This document shows, in pieces, positions 60,169 through 64,000 of a stretch of 64,000 bases of DNA (position 1 is the first letter of the stretch; each line of letters opens with the position of its first letter). Under the pieces are notes generated by a model, which saw nothing but the letters and a program-made list of their open reading frames with translations, had not been told where the DNA came from and searched no databases. Source of the DNA: Eunapius fragilis (Eukaryota > Porifera > Demospongiae > Spongillida > Spongillidae). The stretch covers positions 10,614,230 to 10,678,229 of the forward strand of contig OY811975.1 in NCBI GenBank assembly GCA_963681505.1. Direction: 5' to 3'. A program made the translations under genes and the position numbers.

Positions 60169-60699
60169 CGAAGGGCATATCAAAAAGGGTAATCGATTTG
60201 CTACCGATTTTTGCATATGAAGGAAACGAATATCGACTAATCGCGACTAAGAAAAACAGAATCGGTTATTTCGACTAAAGGAAATTCTGCAATCGGTAAC
60301 CTGCTATTCTACTAAGTGCATATAAGTAATCGCGAATAACCGATTAACCTACGAAACCTGAAAATCGGTTACGCACCCTAAGCTCGTTCATCCATTCGTT
60401 CAATTTATCAGATCTCCAGCTTGGTCTTCTCCTAGAGATTCTGCCATCTTCCTCGCACTCCTCTTCTGACATTGCTGCGGGACAGAGTGTTTTCCACGCA
60501 GCCTCTTCATCAGCTCTGACAACTTTCGACCGTCGTTCCCAAAGCTTGATGTAAACTGCAATCAATGCAAGCCAACTGAGGTTACTGATTACTTACCCTT
60601 TGCTGGCGTGCTCTTCTGCTGACTTTCTTCTGCCTCTCCTCCGTGAGAGCACGCTTCATTGATTTCCGGTAGGTGCAAAGTACAGGTGCATGTATAGAG

Positions 60700-61092
60700 C
60701 GTGAGTATTCATGTATCATTGCTTTATAGCGTAGCCATGTAGGCTAAAATAGACTTACCTTTCACAAAGGAACAGTCAAAACAAGCTGTGGCCAAGTGTG
60801 TGTGTGTGCATGTAAGTACCACCCTCTCAGCCCACATTGTTTATCTAAACACACGACCCTTAAACCACAGGGCTACTAAGCTTACATGCATGTATTTTCC
60901 TTGCACACACGCACTTACATGTACATGTGCCTGCACATTCTAACCAATTGATCATACTGTAGTTGGATTACAGCAGACTATCAAGTACTTGTACACACAA
61001 CAAATCCTTAAAGGCTGCAATGACAGCCTGAAGTGTAAGGTCTTGGACCACCCACTGATAAGAACTGATAAGCTACTCTTAAAAAGCTAAAC
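60700..61092. other. Spacer, no exon recognised
   Basis: I looked for the second Asp and the Glu of the integrase core downstream of exon 61093-61194 and did not find a matching block. Confidence 0.4.
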
Positions 61093-61492
61093 CTGCCTTG
61101 CAACTTGACAACTGTATCCAAGTAATGCTTTACAACCACAGCAGGATCATTGTTTGTGGTAGAGAGCTTTAACCACAAGATATTTCTTGAAAATCTGACA
61201 CAATACAATGGGTAATACATGTATGAGACATGCACGAACATGTTTGTTTCCTAACATACCCATCTATGCAGGCATGAATGGGAAAACCATAGGGTTTCAA
61301 TTTGTCATATCCATCAATATGCCAGCACCAGTTAGGCCCCTAAAACATATATTCAGGCATGCACAATGCAATACATCACTGATCTACCTTATTTGTGTAT
61401 GTTCTTCTTCTGAGGCAATGCTGCTTCCTTAGCTTGGTACCTTCAGGATCCATGATAGCCAACAGCATCATAATAGTGGATCTGTTTGCATG

Positions 61493-61547
<55 letters not shown>

Positions 61548-61564
61548 CATACAAGCACACGCAT

Positions 61565-61600
<36 letters not shown>

Positions 61601-61620
61601 CATACAAACACACGCATACG

Positions 61621-61652
<32 letters not shown>

Positions 61653-61958
61653 TGCACACAACTTACATCACTATGTACAGTACATACATGGGTTTTCACA
61701 CCTTTTAGCAATATACCCGTATTTGGTTTGCAGCAATCTCCACATAGCTCTGTACCCCAGAAGGCTATTTGATGTTTTCAGCTCCATCTGAGAGAGGGGG
61801 GGGGGGGGGGGGGGGGGGGGAACAAGGGTAAATTCAGATAGTACATGAATAAAAACGGGAACACCTTGATAGCTTCAACTAGTTGTTGTAGAGGTGTTTC
61901 CAGTTGGCCACGTCGTTTCAACCCAAGCTCAGCCACTTTCCGTTTTAGCCAAGTGAGC
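61093..61958 (-). CDS. Integrase-core (DDE-type) gene, five exons, incomplete
   Basis: Minus-strand exons 61958-61865, 61787-61702, 61481-61388, 61339-61260, 61194-61093; GT-AG borders and phases (2,0,2,0,2) join exactly. Blocks in order: [58 protein letters not shown] and [27 protein letters not shown] with [17 protein letters not shown] and [18 protein letters not shown]. This is the eukaryotic integrase-core family with LGYR.MW, MDPEG and WH.DGYDKL motifs; D of HIDGYD is the first catalytic residue and D of CIDG the usual second conserved site. The (T/R)D-GTEN region with the final Glu is missing downstream. Upstream exons are outside what I can define. Role: presumed mobile-element-derived; host use unknown. 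Confidence 0.8.
61496..61650. repeat. CA microsatellites in integrase-gene intron
   Basis: Three (CA)n tracts separated by near-identical AAAACATACAAACACACGCA segments; most of the intron 61482-61701 is this repeat. Confidence 0.97.
61797..61820. repeat. Poly-G tract in intron
   Basis: About 23 G directly before the acceptor of exon 61787 (poly-C on the coding strand, acting as its pyrimidine tract). Confidence 0.95.
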
Positions 61959-62348
61959 CTACAATTAAAAATATATATTTTGCAAAATACAAATCTTGAA
62001 ACACACCCTGCTGAAACGTGGTGGACGAAGCGTAAATACGCGAGTATTACTGCGATGGTCTTGTTTTGCCTCCAATAGCGCAGTATGAGACCTGCCAAGT
62101 TGATAAGAATGATAGCCTCAACGCTAACAATGAGCTGCCTTTCTTACGTTCCACTTTAGGATCGTTGCGAAGCATGTTGCTGAACTTTCCGTCACGTGAC
62201 ACCGTAAAGTAAAACATATATGACGTAATATATCCGATCCATCCCATAGTTCTCCCTGAGCTCTTAGACTAAACGCCTTTGGGATTAAACGCCAATTCGG
62301 TCTGAGTCATTGCGTCATTGCTCTGAGTCATTGGGCGGAGCGCCAATT

Positions 62349-62540
62349 GCGTCATTGCCCTGGGCTTTGGGCTTACGGCCGTAACGCTAATTGCGTCATT
62401 GCTCTGGGCTTTGGGCTTACGGCCGTAACGCTAATTGCGTCATTGCTCTGGGCTTTGGGCTTACGGCCGTAACGCTAAATGCGTCATAGCTCTGGGCTTT
62501 GGGCTTACGGCCGTAACGCTAAATGTGTCATAGCTCTGGG
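62349..62540. repeat. 44-bp GC-rich tandem repeat (about 4.5 copies)
   Basis: Unit GGGCTTTGGGCTTACGGCCG followed by TAACGCTAATTGCGTCATTG. Contains TACGGCCGTA palindrome. Confidence 0.95.
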
Positions 62541-62637
62541 CTTAACAGCTTTTGTGTCTTGAGCACAACGTCTAAATCGCTCGAAGCTCATCGCTCGAGA
62601 GCGCGACCTACCGGGCCACCGTAGTATTGTTCATAAT

Positions 62638-62790
62638 AGTATTCAAAGTGACGGGATTAAGAAGCCATGATAAGGTACAATATGAGCTTACTGTCTCACT
62701 GACAGTATTAAAAAGCCATGACATCAATGATACTTACTGCCTAGTATTCAAAGTGACAGTATTAATAAGAAGCCATGATAAGGTATATTG
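62638..62790. repeat. Short direct repeats (GTATTCAAAGTGAC...GAAGCCATGATAAGGTA)
   Basis: Three diverged copies of about 60 bp (starting about 62639, 62688, 62743). Confidence 0.7.
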
Positions 62791-62969
62791 TTTAAAGTAC
62801 ATAAACATAGAGCAATTATATCGCATTGCATTATCTAGACTCGACATTCCTTACTTCATTGGCCTTCATCCGGTTAGCATTCTTGCACGCAAGTAATTAT
62901 TAACCTTGTCTTGAAGTAACACGAAGGCGTGTACACATCGTCTCCGAATGAAACCATAGAAGTCCTTAC

Positions 62970-63195
62970 CTTCCAGAAGCGTATCTTCACTGTCGTCGTC
63001 CATCCCAACGGCATCGTCGTTCATGATCCCAACAGTGTCGGCTTCATTCCCCAACTGCGTTGATTTAAGTGCCGTTGATGTATAATGATTAACGTGCACA
63101 ACCCTTAAATTCATGCGTACCTCCTCTTTGAGATAGGGACGGGCGTCGGTTACAAAAGCCAACAGTGCAATGAGAAGAGCAAGTTCCTTTAGCAT
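62970..63195 (-). CDS. 5' exons of a putative secreted protein
   Basis: Minus strand, ATG at 63195: MLKELALLIALLAFVTDARP is a clean signal peptide (hydrophobic core, likely cleavage after DA or nearby). After YLKEE a donor GAG|GTACGC (63120) and acceptor AACGCAG (63055) mark a 66-nt in-frame intron; retention would add 22 codons. Exon 2 is acidic (MDDDSEDTLLE) and ends at donor GAAG|GTAAGG (62970), phase 1. Further exons were not identified. Family unknown; could be a propeptide or matrix-type protein. Confidence 0.6.
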
Positions 63196-63199
63196 TCTC

Positions 63200-64000
63200 G
63201 GTAGATTATTTCTTTCTCAAAAAATGACCTTGACGTTAGAAATGCTTGGTTTATATGTCATGCTTAACAGGAAATGAAAGCGGTCACAGCCATAATAGTT
63301 TACTTGGAAATCATTCACGTCACGAATTTCCGCATATCCAAATATCTGCGTCAAAAATTGTCACTGGTTTTTAGAAAGCTAACGAGAGGTTGATCTTAGT
63401 TCTCGATAGTTTAAAGACGATAATTTTTGCGATCACAGTTTTTGTAATCTTTTGCTACACATTGTCTTATCGGTACTTAACGGTTCGTTTCTCCCGTTAG
63501 GATAACGCTACATAAAATATAAAAACTGTTTTGAAAACCATTAAATATGCTCTTTCCATTGGTTTATGTAGTTACGCAGGAATGTTGTTTGAATTTATTT
63601 TGTCAAGTACCTGGACATAGTGCTAGTCCACGGCAATTATCTGGTTGTAGGAAAGTCCAAAGAAGATAATGAAGCGTATACCCTCAAGGATTGAGGATCT
63701 CTTAATAAGAGCACTGAACAGACAAAACCAAACTGAAGCAGGGATACCATGCAGTACGTACAATTCGGCCAGTATATATCGCTAGGCAAGTTCAAGGGGA
63801 TCGAGGTTCTCCAGAGGCTGACATACAAAGCATGTTAATAAGTTGGTTCTATATATCAAACCAAAATAGGTTTAGAACCAACATGCAGTTTTCAGTTTTG
63901 TACATTCCAGCTTCCAAAATCCGCATTCTAACACTGTCATCCTGAAATTTCTAAGCCCGGATTATGAAAATTCGCCGAATAGGCTTAGGTCCTAAAACAT
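63200..64000. other. No gene recognised
   Basis: Contains CCAATAGAGCATATTTAATG-type AT-rich DNA and a hairpin GTTGGTTCTA...TAGAACCAAC at 63842-63883; upstream flank (possible promoter side) of the secreted-protein gene. Confidence 0.4.

Larger units (their letters stand above)
57035..60380. mobile_element. hAT-like transposon (3.35 kb) inserted in a coding exon
   Basis: Ends TAGGGTGTGTAACC and GGTTACGCACCCTA; exact 8-bp duplication AGCTCGTT (57027-57034, 60381-60388). Subterminal regions are rich in AATCGGTTA/AATCGATT motifs. It carries a palindrome (57360), two short ORFs and another MITE (59884). No hAT transposase found, so non-autonomous. Confidence 0.88.
56931..60670 (-). pseudogene. 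Small basic/acidic protein gene interrupted by a hAT-like element
   Basis: Minus strand. Exon about 60670-60597 (GGEAEESQQKSTPAK), donor AAAGG|GTAAGT, a 41-nt intron, exon from 60555: VYIKLWERRSKVVRADEEAA, WKTLCPAAMSEEECEEDG, RRPSWRSDKLNEWMNEL to 60381. The transposon 57035-60380 follows; the frame resumes at 57034 with DDEKGKNLGTPLKRPAPS and stops at 56931. An acidic SEEE..., then RPSWRS..LN..., is a pattern I have seen at C-termini of invertebrate mobile-element-related proteins. Function unknown. In the present allele the product would read into the transposon. Confidence 0.6.

Noticed and set aside
62349..62540. CRISPR or tRNA cluster in GC-rich repeat
   Set aside because: Contiguous 44-bp tandem copies with no spacers and no cloverleaf with A/B boxes.

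Overview
This is a eukaryotic, almost certainly metazoan, window: AT-rich, very repeat-dense, with short phased GT-AG introns, death domains, a myosin-V-type DIL tail and many DNA transposons. The repertoire (tandem death domains, RING proteins ending in a GLDDLLKGL-type tail, integrase-core genes, short introns) is what I would expect from a demosponge such as an Amphimedon relative; that assignment is inference. No bacterial features (operons, RBS, CRISPR) are present.

Layout. 1-9147 (+): 3' part of a multi-exon gene whose exons join in perfect phase to give death domain, ENGRP linker repeat, second death domain, short linker, then a complete myosin-V globular tail (DIL/dilute domain) and stop. 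It holds three unrelated tandem repeats: a 21-bp coding repeat, a 39-bp repeat carrying the 3' splice site, and a 25-bp minisatellite filling one intron (about 3.8 kb). 9148-12430: 3' flank, hairpin MITEs, a dispersed ~400-bp repeat, and a decayed 3' piece of a reverse-transcriptase element (minus). 12431-32551: a composite transposon. Three elements share termini GTCCGTG...CACGGAC and 8-bp target duplications: an outer element (12431-32551), one nested inside a minus-strand H2C2 integrase-type gene (18186-23712), and one nested 8 bp from the outer element's right end (27818-32540). A MULE-like element (14309-15991) and further MITEs sit inside the arms. 33191-36105: truncated MITE, a stand-alone duplicate of the last exon of the DIL gene, and a decayed reverse transcriptase (plus). 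36104-46392: RT sequence breaks up into a 46-bp repeat and then a 10-kb array of a 73-bp unit. 46393-52486: MITE half, TA-flanked inverted-repeat elements, and a 3.2-kb palindrome whose outer arms are the same 25-bp minisatellite found in the DIL-gene intron. 52487-56893: a 4.4-kb TTA-flanked inverted-repeat element carrying gene remnants. 56931-60700 (minus): a small gene cut by a 3.35-kb hAT-like insertion. 61093-61958 (minus): five exons of an integrase-core gene. 62970-63195 (minus): first exons of a secreted-protein gene. 63200-64000: nothing recognised.

The genes do not form a pathway. The theme is transposon nesting, gene interruption with readable target duplications, and tandem repeats born from exons, splice sites and transposon coding sequence. 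All gene models are read by eye from splice signals and frames; none has transcript support here.
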